Shown here in pieces: positions 10,287 through 22,900 of a stretch of DNA of 64,000 bases; position 1 is the first letter of the stretch, and the number at the start of each line of letters is the position of its first letter. The notes beneath the pieces are model-generated. The model was not told where the DNA came from and did not search any database. It saw nothing but the letters and a program-made list of their open reading frames with translations. Source of the DNA: Pisolithus tinctorius (taxonomy: Eukaryota > Basidiomycota > Agaricomycetes > Boletales > Pisolithaceae); assembly GCA_024663395.1 (NCBI GenBank), contig JANFAH010000073.1:1-64000 (forward strand), given 5' to 3'. The translations under genes were made by a program, and so were the position numbers.

Positions 10287-13200
10287 CTAGTATCTACGCC
10301 TTTTTGATGGCACCTGCAATGGTGATGAGGGCAAATAACCAGTTCCAATGTCCTCCAACCAATCCTCATCCTCTGTAAATTCCCCTTCATTTGCTTGCTC
10401 AGTGGGACATTCCTCTTCCAGTTCCATCTCTTCAATGGCCATCAACAGCTCATCATCTCCTTCTGACATTACATCCCCTTCATCAGAGTCGTTCTCTTCT
10501 AATACTGGTGCTGTTAGATCCTCTGAAGCATGGGTTCCACCAGGATTATGTGTGGCAGCAAGGCAATCCCTGATGTCTTCTGCTGTAGGTCCCCATGGCC
10601 TAGATGCAGCCCATGCATATGGCATATGTCAAACCTTGGCCTCCCATTTGACATATACTGCAACAATGGAATCCCTGTAGGCATGCAGGTGATACTTGTA
10701 ATATTCATCTAACTCCCTATGAGATGACATAAACATGGTATTTGCACTCACCTGCCACATTTTCCAGAGCAGACTTTACACTCAGCCACTCCATGGAAAA
10801 CCATTCCTGCATGATAGACCGCTCTCTTGACAACCTTCTTTCTTCTTCATTACAGCGATCAACTTCCAACATCAGCCTGATTCCCTTGCACACACTCTCA
10901 TCAGCAAGCCAACGTGGGGTGCTAGCACTAAGCTCCTCAAGACCATCCTGCCAAATATCACTATCAACATCCAGCTGAAAGATACCTTTAGAAGGTATGG
11001 GATTGGGAGGGATGGCACCAGGTGGTGCCTTACACAGTCGTATCATACTCTGCAGTTCACCACAGAGATTATTGTATGTGGTGACAAGTTTCAGGATGGT
11101 AGGCTCTCGTCGTTTTATGGATGACTCCACATGTGACTGTAAATGGTTTTCTACATGATGTTATTGAACATAGCAGCCAGAAATAAAAAATTGCTCACTA
11201 CTGGAAGAGGTCCCATATGACCATTGTAGTCGCTGGAACTCAAACTTGCGCTGATGAAGTCGTTCCCTTATCCGAACCTTAAGTGCTTGTGCATTTGTTT
11301 GTGTTTGGAGCCACTTGTTGTTCCTCAGCAGATGAAGGTCAGTTTGGGCAGAAAGTCCCAATGAAGCCTTTTCTTCTTGAGGGCCTGGGCTGCCTTTGAC
11401 AGTGACCCTTTTGCTGCAGCAAGTTGTAGATTGTAGTCAACAATGTCATTGACATGATCATCAACAAGATCCTTCTCTAACTGATCCACACGGCACTGAT
11501 AGTCCTCAACTGTTTTCTCCAGGGCAAGAACATGTGCCAACTGTTCAGAACCCTTGTTCTTTGACTGACCTACAGGTTGGTGAGTCATATGATCACACAC
11601 ACACAAAGGGAACAGACTAACGAGGTAGAAGTTGAGTTTGTGCATGTACTTGTGCAGCCCACTCATGCTGTAGAGTCTGCATGTCAACATGCAGAGCATG
11701 AAGAGCCTCCAAAGCCACCAATTTCCTACTTTTGCAGAGGGACCATTTCCTGCTCAGCCACTGGCCAAATGCATCAAAAGACTTCTTGTCCAAGTGTCGA
11801 ATTTGATTGTCAAGGACAAATAATCTCTGATGATACTAAGGGTAAAATGAGCACTGGAATTATATTTGAAGAAGAGTCAATGCTTACCCCAGAAACTCGA
11901 AGAATTGGAACAAGCATTTTTAGGGCACTCCATAGTCGCTCACACCCCTCACCATCTGACAAGCCAAAGCCTACACATTTACGTGGGTGATATACCAATT
12001 GGCATGGCCATTGATGACCATAAGCATGGAAGACAGAAATACCAAACTTCAACCTGGAGAGTATCCCATCATCAAGGAGTTTCCACTTTCGACAGCTACG
12101 CTCCAATTGACAACCAATGTCATATAAGAGGCCAACAGTCATCTTGGCAGGGAGATGGTCAAAGAGATGTTTCACCAGTGCTAGGGCATAGTGCTGCTTT
12201 TCACCTGCTGATGTCATATTAACCAACCAGAGGACACGATCATGACACACAACAAAGCCATAAGCCCTGTATCTGCAAAAAATTGTGTGCTGGCCTTTTG
12301 CCTCTTCTCATCTGCTGCATGGAAAGAATCTCCACACCCATCCAACACAGAGGCAGGCACCCTCATTCCATCCTCCAACCTGTCCTGCTGGTTTTGAGTC
12401 TGAGAATGATGTTGACTGGTTGGGAGGGATCTCTGTTTCTCAATGAAAACCTCCATGGCCTTCACCTCTGACTCAGGGATGAATACAGTGCTGGTGGGAT
12501 TGGGAGGGTCATCAGTGGCAGATTTGTTGGTTCTCTTCTGAGTGAAACATGCATCTAAGCAGACAATGCAGTCAAAGCTATTGGGTCTCAGTCATCTAGT
12601 CAGCAACAATGAGCTTGTCATTGACTCACTCATCCTGAGGAGGGTTAGAGCTCTGTAAGTCACCTCCCCCAAAGCAAAGAGGACAGCGAGCACATAGGTA
12701 GTCACTTGGCCAGGGGCTATCTTGCTGTGGCATGGAGTTTGGGCGAAAGGACTGGACCATAGCAGAAATATGGTCCTCCACATATATTGTCAATACAGTA
12801 TACCAATGATAAGCATTACTGAAACGCCACCGGAGATTGTCCTGATTATTTGAATAAGCACCCATCATTACACCAGAGATATTTGTGTGGGTACATGTAC
12901 ATTCAAACCATGATGATATACCAATACAAGAAGTAGCATACAGGGTGGATGTGAAGACGAAGGCAGAGATCCAGTGATGGTGTTTGGAAAAGTACATACC
13001 TTGAACGGCAGTCTATACCCTCGACCATCTAGGAAGCTTTCAAGTGCTTCACACCATGCAGTTGTGTTTGGGGTTAGCCGGACAAAGAGCTTCTTTACAA
13101 ACTCCAGTACACGAAGGTCAACTGCCAGAGTAGGTACCACAGGAGATGATGCAAATAACCCATGGCCCATGAGGCATATAGGAGCTGGGGTGCATGCACA

Positions 13201-13834
13201 GTAGCTTATCCCAACGTCCTCCAAACCTGGGTATACATAAGCATCATAAGAGCAAACAACAAAAGGGTCACATACGGTCAAAGAAGAGACAGCAAACAGT
13301 GAGTTGATACACTGTGCAAGTGCAACATCGATGGATGACTGGGGGGTCTACCACCATGCGGAGGGATTGGGATGCCTCGAGATAGCACATGTAGGGCTTG
13401 AGAAGTGCTGGAATGATATCTTGTGACCACCGTCACCATTGGTTCTCGCGCTTCTGTGAACCACTCGGACATGAAGGCAAGCGAACCTCACTGAGTTCGA
13501 GCTCATTCACAGCATTGAAGACATCAACAGGTTGGTGCTGAGGGCGATGTGGCATTGCAGCAGTATCTTGAGCATGGTGTTGGCGGCCTGGAAGTACAAA
13601 GACAGGTGGAGGTGCAGGGAGGTACAGCGCTTTCATACCAAAAGGGCGGCATTGACGAGCTAGGGGAGGAGGGACAAACAATGACTGTGTCATATTCTAC
13701 CTAAAAGTAAACACGTATAACCTCTTAGACATAGGATCAGAACATACTGAAGGGGCAGGTATACCAAGTGACACTTGGTTGTTTGATGATGGAGTGGCTA
13801 CATCGGGCAGCCAGTTGGTTGAGGCAGACGACAT
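10287..13834 (-). pseudogene. KDZ transposase with CxC1-like N-terminal domain
   Basis: Transposase of the Kyakuja-Dileera-Zisupton superfamily, expected to cut and move the element from the nucleus. N-terminal part (13700-12630): KPYMCYLEASQSL, then a Cys-rich stretch (CTCT, CSYD, CACTP), then LAVDLRVLEFVKKLFVR and NTTAWCEALESFLDGRGY, the CxC1-like cysteine region found with KDZ transposases. Middle: LCARCPLCFGG and CIVCLDACFTQKR. Catalytic core (12470-11810): ADTGLMALLC, CHDRVLWLVNMTSAGEKQHY, LLYDIGCQL, FHAYGHQWPCQ and GEGCERLWS. C-terminus (11130-10287): IFQLDVDSDIWQDG, RLMLEVDRCNEEERR, an acidic tail and KRRRY. A splice donor follows the AWCEALE exon, with an acceptor before DNLRWRFSNAYHW. 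Breaks: one base is missing between ALLC and HDRVL, and TGA replaces an Arg codon in QW*RWSQD. The likely start is MSSAST at 13834. Family call is secure; exon limits are approximate. Confidence 0.87.
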
Positions 13835-14630
13835 CGATAGGACCTGTAGGGGAGCTAAGATGATATGAAGAATACCATAATGAAATTGCACACACCGAAG
13901 GGCCAGAAGTACAAAGCGATGGCTCATTACCAGACAAAGATGAAGGATGGTCAGTGAGTACACTGGGTACCAGACCAGCTTGGACAGATGAAGTGGAGGA
14001 GGCCTGTAGAGAAATGATGAGCACAACATGAGGCTTGAAGACAGGGAAAACTCACAATATTAGAATTACTCATAGAAGGCGAAGCATTGCGATGCTTCCG
14101 AGGCTTTGGACAGTGAACAGCCATCTCAGATCGTTCTGGAAACCGCGATGCAAAGCCAACGGCGGTACATGGGACTCAAAGTCAACAGGTGGTGGAAAGC
14201 GCACATGAAGTCAGCAGGGGGTGTCAGTCCAAGGGGATTTTGACCAGATGACGAACCTCTGGAAGGGAAAAACTGCGCAGAAAATTTGTCAGATCACCAC
14301 ATACAGCCAAGTAGGATCCTACTTACCAGAGCACAAGTCTTGAGCAGTTAAAAACAAAAGTCACTATCAACATCACAGTGAGCAGGAACCCCATCATCAA
14401 GATGTCACACATACCGAGCAGAACGAGTCTCAAAGAATTAAATGGTGCAGATCTTGATGCAGATAAAGCATCAATAGCAGTGAAGGGGGATGGGAACATT
14501 CCTTGCCTGGCAGTGGGAGTGTCAGTGAATAACACGTTGCTATCAACAAAAAAAAAGGCAGTGAGCACAAAGCGAGATTAAAGTTCAGTCACAGGCAACA
14601 TTCCGAATCATCGAATTGATTCAGCCTGCT

Positions 14631-16887
14631 TTACGACATGGTACATACTCGTACTAAACAAATTTGGACAGAAAAAAAAAGGATATGCGCAGAGGATGTC
14701 AGACAAAGGTAAAAATGCAGGGGAGGGATGGTTGACCCAAGATAATCAAATGCAGTTTGGATGTAGAATTCGCAAGCCAAGATGAAGGCTTCGTATGCTG
14801 CTTGGTTGCCAGAGCCATCCAGCTCGATTGGGGACTTCAAATGAAAGGGCACTCCTGGCCATGCAGATAGCAACTGACAGAACTTGTTCAGATACGGCAA
14901 TGCCACCTCCATCTCACTAGCAGTCAACCCCAAATCACGCAGCTCCCGAGGAAGAGGCGCCGACCAACTTGAAAGACCACATCCACCAGGGAAGATAGAC
15001 CAAAGAAGTGATTGGCGCGTATACTTATCTAGGCTATCGGGCCAAAGCTGTGGGACAAGGGCCTGATCGAGTGCGCAAAGTTCATAGCGGAAGTTGAGTT
15101 CGTAGAGTTCCCATAGAAGGGAACGTGTGAAATGAAGGGGTGGGTCTGAAAGGCTCGAAGCCCGGACCTGCGCAAGATAAGTATGAAGAACAGATCTAAA
15201 TAGGATGAAATACGAACCTGCATTCCCCTCCACTCAATCTCTTCCATACGAACAGGATCATCATGAGCTGCTTGAATGATGTCCCCCAAAATCGCCCGAA
15301 CTGCCAACTTCGTGGATGCACTCTGGGTGCCAGAGGGCAAGCGCTCTGTGTCAGTACCATTGAGGAAGTCCCTCCACATCTGAGGGGAAGGGCTCTTCTG
15401 CGGAGACCAAATGTCAACTCGATTCATCCAAGCCAGGCGAGCAGAGAGCCAATTCAACATGTATGTCTTCTTTCGTTCAGGGGTGGTCACATTGACCAAC
15501 AGCGTGGGCTTCGGAAAGCGATAACCAGGGTCCACAATGCCTGACTTGACTCTGGACATATCCTTTGAAGCTTTCCTCCAAGCCAATGCAAACAGACTGT
15601 GGGGCTTGGGAATTTCTGGAAGATCAGGCTCTTCCCACCTTGCCGAGTCCCCACCACCTGATTGTTTGGGGTGCGAAGCTACAAGTTGGTCAGGAACGAG
15701 CAGAAAGAAAATTAGGGTACATACCTCTGGAGGGCCTGCAGTCGCTTGTTCCCTGGCAGCCCTTGTCTGCTTTTTCGTTGATTGCTTCCCAGTGCTTGAA
15801 GATGGGTTCGACAAGGATGTGGCAAATGATTCTTGCAGGGGCTCCGGTTGCTCCGAATGTACCCTCATAGTCCCTGCGAGTGTGAATGTGGCAGGAGACC
15901 GCCAGCACCATGGTAGATCGATGGGAATGGCTTAGCTACCCCCTTTTCGGAATACATAGCTTTCACTATGTCTTCAGGGCACGTCAATCTCACAGGCTCC
16001 TTGATATTCATATCAGGGGAGATGTACGCCTCGGTACGCACGAGCCAGACTGGCACCCCAGCGAAATACAGTGCTTCGCAAGTGGCAGTATCCTTCGTGA
16101 AGCACCCCATCCAGGTGGGGTTTGCGTACAGGTTTTGAGCAGGGAGAAAAAGAAGCGGGTAGAGGATCTCAATGTATTCGAGCAAAGCATAAATGTCAAG
16201 CAGCTTGCGCTGAAGCTGGGCAACAAAAATGACGAGGTCTCGGAATAAAAGGGGGTGATGCCGCAAGCGCAAAACCTCATGTTGAACCGACCGCACTAGT
16301 TGGGTCATAAGGTCTCAACCCACAGGTCGATTGCGAGGGGGTGGTAGCGGCTGCGCAGTTGCTGAAGTAGCTCTTCAAAGGCCTTGACCTTTGTCTCTTC
16401 AAGCGTTCCCAGGATACACAGAGCCGAGTGGAAGGACGAAATCCGCGGATGTCGGAGTGAACCAAGCAATATTGAGAGTAGGGACCGTATTTTTTCGAGG
16501 TATGCAAACAGCATATTCGTAGTTTTTTTCGTATGTTTGAGGCCATTGGAAGCAATCGACAAGGCCGAACCGACCGTCAGCAGCGGACAAAGATCGACTT
16601 CTTCGAAAATGTACAGCTCCGGAACGAAGTCCACATTGGGCGACGTGATCACCCAGCGTCCTTGCACGCGACCACTTGTGCATCCAGTGATGTAATTTTA
16701 GCTGTGGATGGTAAGTAAGCTCCGGGAAAACATAAAAGTAGAGGAACATACCATCGCCAGGCTGGGTGAACTTTGAAGCGTGTAAGTGCAGTCCCCCAGG
16801 ACATTTTCGCTTGTGTTGGAATTGAACTGCAAGGAATAACGGACAGATCATGTGTAGATTAGTTGGTGACAGGGTGAAAGGCATGTA
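14631..16887 (-). pseudogene. K2: unrecognised multi-exon gene in KDZ transposon
   Basis: Conserved-looking protein blocks run in order on the minus strand: VQGRWVITSPNVDFVPELYIF, FTKDTATCEALYFAGVPVWLVR, YISPDMNIKEPVRL, VDPGYRFPKPTLLVNVTTPER, LSARLAWMNRVDIWSPQKSPS, LLWELYELNFRYELCALDQ, LPYLNKFCQLLSAWP. Two short introns are clear: GAG|GTATGT..TTGTAG (about 15,730-15,684) and CAG|GTTCGT..GCGCAG (about 15,223-15,172). At least two frame changes near 15870 and 16290 are not explained by introns, so this copy looks damaged. No catalytic motif or known domain is visible. I have the impression that related multi-copy hypothetical proteins exist in Agaricomycetes, but that is memory, not evidence. 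It is divergent from K3 and shares an inverted-repeat leader with it. A transposition accessory role is inference from location only. Confidence 0.6.
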
Positions 16888-16888
16888 A

Positions 16889-17291
16889 TTAAATACTCAC
16901 CTTTGTGAAAGAAAGCAAACGAATGTTGGTGGTGGGAGAGGGTCCGGATAAAGGGCAGGGTGAACGACGGGGAATGGCATGTAAACAACACGCACCTTTA
17001 TAAAAGAAAATAAGAGTATGACAGTGGTAGGAGAAGGTCCAGGGCGAAGGGTTTGGTAAACAATGGTGTGAATGGCATGTAATTGACACGCACCTTTTAT
17101 GAAAGAAAATAAGAACACGACAGTGGTGAAAGAGGATCCAGGAAGAATGGCAGGGTGAACGACGGGGTGAACAGGGTGAACGGCGGGGCGACGGGGTGAA
17201 CGCAGGGTGAACACGGGGTGAATGGGGGTGACGGGTGAATAGCATGTATAGAACACGCACCTTATACCAGAAAGTAATGGAAGGACACGGC
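16889..17291 (-). repeat. Leader tandem repeat upstream of K2, with repeated splice donors
   Basis: On the minus strand, units of roughly 100-120 bp end in TTTCTTTYAYAAAG|GTGCGTGT, followed by a T-rich stretch and TACATGCC. Donor-like G|GTGCGT occurs at about 17268, 17092 and 16996, and GGTGAGTATT at about 16902. No good open frame. It reads as a repeated untranslated exon/intron unit 5' of K2. Confidence 0.5.
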
Positions 17292-17989
17292 GGAGAGGAT
17301 CTGGGGTAGAGGGCAAGACGAACTCCTCAGGTCTTGAACCCCACTAGCAGCGCGGTGGTGCTGGGGCGACCTCAGTGACGCGAAGTCAACAGAGTGTGAC
17401 CTAAAGTGACACAAAGTCAACTTCAGGTCAAGATGAGCGCACGAAGCCAACTCGAACCCAATGGGAGACATGCGCATGGTGGGGAGGGACTTGAGACCTT
17501 GAGGGCGGAGGCGCTGAGCGACGAAGTGAGGAAGGCAAGGGTAGTAGGATGAAGAGTAGTTGCGTCAGAAAATCACAAGTATTTGTTTGTTTGTAGGGAT
17601 TTACCTATTACGCTTATGTACATATATTGATAGCAATTTGATGTGATAGCCTGGAGAATTCCCAGGGCAAAAATACCTAAGTCACGGGACCGTGTTCCAG
17701 CTGCACAGTGCCCAGCAGCTCCGCGCTTTGTTACGAACGACTGTCATCCTCTCACCTCCCCGTCATCGTCTTCCCACTCTCGCCACCTCTATGCTTCAAG
17801 TTTGGACGCGTTGGCTGAACCTGAGCTGGCTCCGTGCCGCTCACTCAGAGCTGCAGCTGACTTCGTGTCGCTGCAGTTCGTACTCTGTTGACTTTGTGTC
17901 ACTGAGGTCGCCCCAGCACCACCGCTGCTAGTGGGGTTCAAGACCTCGAGGAGTTCGTCTTGCCCTTCACCCCAGATCCTCTCCTTCCC
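17292..17989. promoter_or_regulatory. Inverted-repeat bidirectional promoter/leader between K2 and K3
   Basis: About 17292-17520 and about 17750-17989 are inverted copies. Each arm, read outward, contains CTCTGTTGACTT, GTCACTGAGG, CGCCCCAGCACCACCG, CTAGTGGGGTTCAAGACC, GAGTTCGTCTTGCCC and CCCAGATCCTCTCC. It then reaches a splice donor (AAG|GTATGT at 18000 on the plus side, AAG|GTGCGT at 17268 on the minus side). The centre (about 17521-17750) has no repeat and should hold the promoter. K2 and K3 would thus start with near-identical untranslated first exons. Confidence 0.6.
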
Positions 17990-19270
17990 GCTCGCAAAGG
18001 TATGTTTTATAGCACTATTCCTTCCAGCTGATTCTAAACACCTATGTTCATTCATTAGCACTGATCTCGTTTCTCTCCTGGGTCACTGTCACTCTGCCCA
18101 GTATTGCTGTCTGAGGTATGTCTATTGTTAGCAGATGTTGATCCTGACTCATTATCATTATCAGATGTGAGGTTTCAATCATCTCGTTCAAATCTGTACT
18201 TGTTGCAACTCTCGTTATCAGGTATGAGATTTAAATCATTTCATTTGTCCGTACTTGTTGCATCCCTCACCCACCCACTCTGTGCTCTATTGCAGTCTGC
18301 AGTAGGTGTATTGTTATTGGCTGTTGATCCCCACCTATCCTTATTATAAGGTATGTGCTACTGTCACTTTTTGTTGGACTTACAAATCCGATCACGCTCT
18401 TTAATATCTAGGTATAAGTTATCTCGTTCATCTCCACTCGACCACTCACCTCATTCCGCACCCACCCACTCTGTGTTGAATTGCAGTTTGTGGTAGATAT
18501 ATAGTTATTGACTGTTGATCCTCACTTATCATTGTTATGAGGTATGTCCTACCTTTGCATTTCATTGGACCTACAAATCTGATCATGTTCTTTAGTATCT
18601 AGGTATAAATTATCTCCATCAGTGCTCACCTCATTCCTCACTCACCCACTCCTTGTTGTATTGCAGTCGGAGGTACATCTATCGTCATCAGGTGTTGGGT
18701 TGACTTATTGTCACTATCAGGTATGTGTCAGTCTCTTTTTGTTAGATTTACGAATCCGATCACCCTCTCTAATATCTAGGTATAAATCATCTTGTTAGTT
18801 GGTGCTCGCCTCATTCTTCACCTGGCCAACTGCTATCGTAGTCTGAGCTATGGATATCGTTACATACTCTTGATCTACAGTTACTGCTGTTATCAGGTAT
18901 GTCTTGTGGTCTGTTTACATTGATTTACGAATGCGGTCAGCCTCTCATAATCCCTAGGTACCATCCCATTTGCTAGCACCTGTCAATCACGGCAGAAATA
19001 AAGTTTGATGTCAATGCTCCCAGAACCAAGTTTCTGGTAATGATCTCCTTCCATTCCTCACCAACTCTGTGCTGTATGTAGTCCAAAGTACCCGTATCGT
19101 TGTCAACTTTGTTCACCGTTGTCATCAGGTGTGTAGTGGTCTCTGTTTGTTGGATCTAAGAATATACCTGCTCTAGTTACCAGGTATACATTATCCTGTT
19201 CATTGGCACTTGTCTCATTCCTTACCTACTCCATCTGGTACTGTTGTCCAAGGAGGTATGTTGAAAACCT
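17990..19270 (+). repeat. Leader array upstream of K3 with back-to-back splice signals
   Basis: Tandem, diverged units of about 175-235 bp. Each contains AG|GTATGT (18116, 18351, 18542, 18721, 18896, 19255; a GTGTGT variant at 19129), a T-rich stretch, ACAAATCYGATC or ACGAATCCGATC, CTAATATCTAG|GTATAA, then CACTC and TTGCAG. Acceptor AG is followed at once by donor GTAT at both joins. No open frame. A further duplicated block (AATAAAGTTTGATGTCAATG) occurs at about 19000 and about 19310. Confidence 0.6.
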
Positions 19271-19959
19271 TTTTGTTGAATTTTTGAACGTTATGAAATA
19301 GATGCCAAAATAAGGTTTAATGTCAATGCTCCCTGAACCTAATTTCTTGTAGTGATCTCATCTGTATTCCAAGGTACCTGTCATTGTTATCAACTGTTCA
19401 CTGACACCTACCATGGTTATTTGTCAAAAGAATATATCACCCTTGAGCTGCTGTCTGTAGGTTTGACATCAACTTTTTGTTTTTTATTATATCTTCTGCT
19501 CACAATGACAATGACAGTCCTACTCTATTGGTTGACATGCTGCAATTTTCCTCTGCCCTGAATGCCAGATTTCCATTCAATTGACCCTTCTCAATAGGAT
19601 TGTGCAAGCTAGAAGGAAGCGAGGGTGCTAGTGTGAATTAGGTGTGTAGGCTTCTTCTGGGACCAAATAAATAGCTCAGTAGTGAACGTTTCATCCTCTG
19701 TTTTTCTCTTCTTCCTTGCCTTCTTTTCTTCACTTGCTTCAAATCAGGTGTGTAGCCCTTTGTGCAAGATCATGAATTGTCCACTAACCAATGTTTGGCC
19801 GGAACCCAGTCTTTCCTTACCCAGTTGTTCCTTACCTGAACGTCTTTTCCTTTCCATCTCGCTTGATTTCGCATCAGCAAAGAGTGTGTGGTGACTACGT
19901 GTTCCACAGTTCCACTGGCCCACAGATTGACTATGTGGTCTACCAGGTCAAATTCATCA
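19271..19959. other. K3 leader remainder, no gene seen
   Basis: AT-rich sequence with scattered CAGGTGTGT-type splice-like sites (for example 19746) and no convincing open frame. Probably 5' untranslated or intronic sequence of K3. Confidence 0.4.
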
Positions 19960-22900
19960 TGCCTGCGACTAGGTCGTCTGCTGTTACTTTCAAAGTTGGT
20001 CCCCCCGTTGGTGCCCAGAGGTCAAAGAGAGTCAATCCTACCGTCACTTCGCCCACCAAAGCCCAACCTTCATGTGGTGCAAAGGCCCGTCACCGGGTAG
20101 TTAAATGTGAGTACAGACCTACTTCCTGTGTCTTGTGTACTACTGTCTCAACTCTTTCTATCAGTGTGAGGCGGAAATCAGGATACGATTTCTGAAACAC
20201 ACGAGCCAATGTCAGGGGATGGTGAGGAGTGCCCGGTGTGTAGCACTACCTTTTTTTTTTTTTTTTGCTTACTGACCACTGTTTTCAGAACCACGAATCC
20301 AGCTCTGTAGCTCGATGTCCCCCTCTCCAGCTGTGCTCAAGTCGTAATTCTTCACAAGGGTTGACAGAGAAAGAACGTGAGGATCAGTACCTTGACTCCT
20401 TCCAGACAAAACAGGTTACACTCCAGAACAGTATGAAGCTTGACTGTGCTGTTGCCCTTGAGCAGCTACGATTGGGCATCATTTCTATGGAAGATATAGT
20501 TGCTGAGCAGGGTCGTGAAAAGTGTAAGTGTGTGATCTATGTATGTAGCTGTATTCCTTCTCAAGGTCACCACCAGCTGTTACCCCCAATGACAGTGAAG
20601 AGGATGAACAAGCTGTTGAGAGTACGGTGCAAGCTGAAGGTGATATGGTCTCAGAGGACCTGGTGGATCATGATGGTCACCAAGCTGTTGAAAATATGAT
20701 GGACTCCATTCGTCATGATGATGTTGAGCATGAAAGTGCATCAGGTTTGTTTATTTGATTAAACTGCATTATTCACATAATTTACATGTGTCATTGAATA
20801 GACAGTGATTGGTCAGCTGACCAGAGGTGCGACCTTAAACATGAACAAACCCTGAGAGAAATCCGCGCTGGCAATTATGATACTGATAACCATCCTTCCA
20901 CTCCCCCTCTCCCTTCTCCATCCTCATCGGAAGAAGAAGATGGAGCTGCTGATACCGAAGGCGACACTGACAGCTCTGGTGACCAGGAGGCATAGGGAAG
21001 CCAAAGGGAAATCTCGTGCCCTAGCCAACACATCCTCTGAAGATGAGGATGGACCTAGTGACACTGGAGACCTCCCTGATGGCTTGGAGACGACCGGGAT
21101 GCATGGGAAACCCAAAGGACGACATCATGCCTTCTGCAATGTAGTAGTCACACCCTCTGCGCCTACCCTAGCCAGTGACCTCAGTCAATGCAAGGATACA
21201 TCCAGTGCAGAAGCAGGCTTACCCACACTTCAAACCAGGGTGGCTTCCCTTGGAAGCCATACGAAAGGCACAGGCACTTGGCATGCGCACCACTCAAGAA
21301 GCCCAGGCGATTGCAGATGAGTATGGCAAGACTCTTGGGTCAATCATGGCTGCTGCTGGTCTTACCACAAAGGCAACTCATGCTGAATCTGTGTGGAACA
21401 TGCATCAGGCTTGGTATGCACATACCAATCCAAAAGCATCTGCAGGTCAGTACATCCTAACTTGTTGCAGTTTTGACTCCACGTTGATTCAATCGCAGAG
21501 GAAACCAAAGACTACTATAGGCGTCACACCAAGCACTATGAGGACCATAAAGATGAGGACGAACATCCTCAACTGTGGGCTGAGATCCGGAAGTATTGGA
21601 GTGAGTGTGTCAGTGGGTCCAAAGACATCAGTTCCAAGGCAATGGTGGGCCGTGTAATGGCTTGCCATGACTCCTTTACACAAGGGGTGGGTAATACCGT
21701 TGTGATTGTTTGCTTCTTGAATAACCTCTTGTACAGGCACAAACTTGGTGCAATGTGGAGGGCATACATGTCTTTGGATGTGTAATTTATAGTGGGAGCG
21801 ATGAAGCTGCACGCCAATCCCAAGGAATTTTTGCTGGATCCTCCCTTCTCATGCAGCTTGCGAGTGAGAGGCAGACTGACATAACACAATTATTAGAATA
21901 CCTGTCCACCATTATCAAGTATGTATAACATATGCCATGTACAATTGCCCACTGACTTTTCTTTAGGTATAAAATCCTTAACTCTGCTGCTTCGGTGCCT
22001 CTTCCTGACTTTAATGTGCTGTCACAACCCCGTTATGACCGTGCACTGGGATTAAAACCTCAAGAATACAGGCGTGATCGCAATTGGCGAGTTTTACCTA
22101 CAATCATACCCCATAAATTCTGTATGTCAATAAATCTATTTGATTCATATTCATCCTCTGAAGTGCTGCCACAGAAGAGAATGGTATCACACGAGGCCAG
22201 AGAAATGTTTCTTGGAAGTCGTTGCTTGATCTGCTGTATGTTCACCAGTATACCATCACTGATTGGCCTGCTGGAGTCCCTGCTGTTGGTCCGGATTTCA
22301 ATGTCAAATGCCTCAATGCTGATGAACTTTGTGCTCTGACTGTTCCTTTCCTGAAAGAGTCAATGGGTGCAGATTACCATGCTGAGGCTCCACTAGATGA
22401 TGAAGAAGACCAAGCTGAATACCTTGTCCCTTTGCTGAATTCATCATTTTACCTCAAGAAATGGACTGATGGTGAGTTGTTGACACGAAATGGTTGCCCT
22501 CACTGACATGAATAATCCAGATCAGATTGAGCTATTTCACCACAGTGATGCAAGGATGTGTGACATCCCACTTGTGGTGAACACATTGAACCGGCACCTC
22601 TGTGTTCTTTCTGATTCAGATGCATTCATTAAGGCCCTCCCTAAAGGTGACAAGTTTAAGGAGAGAAGTGCCCCTTCATCTTTCCCTGACCAACCTGTGC
22701 GAGGACGAGTGCCATCCAACAGACGTCACCCCTTGCCAGCAGCATCCAACACCCACCATATGACTGTGCCTTCTTTATCCCCAGCTTATAGATCACCCCA
22801 GCCACCTGTGCAGCACCATGTGTCTCCCTCAACATCCCACCACACCCGACGACAGCAATCACCATCCTGCACATGTCACCCCTCTCCTGCAGGATCACAC

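Noticed and set aside
16897..17316. Minus-strand frame rich in HPVHPVVHP as a possible secreted proline-rich protein
   Set aside because: Frame falls in the K2 leader repeat (GGTGAAC-rich), has splice donors through it and no conserved block.
20249..20268. Long T run as a terminator or poly-A tail of a retrocopy
   Set aside because: It lies inside a K3 intron just before the acceptor CTGTTTTCAG and fits an intron polypyrimidine stretch.
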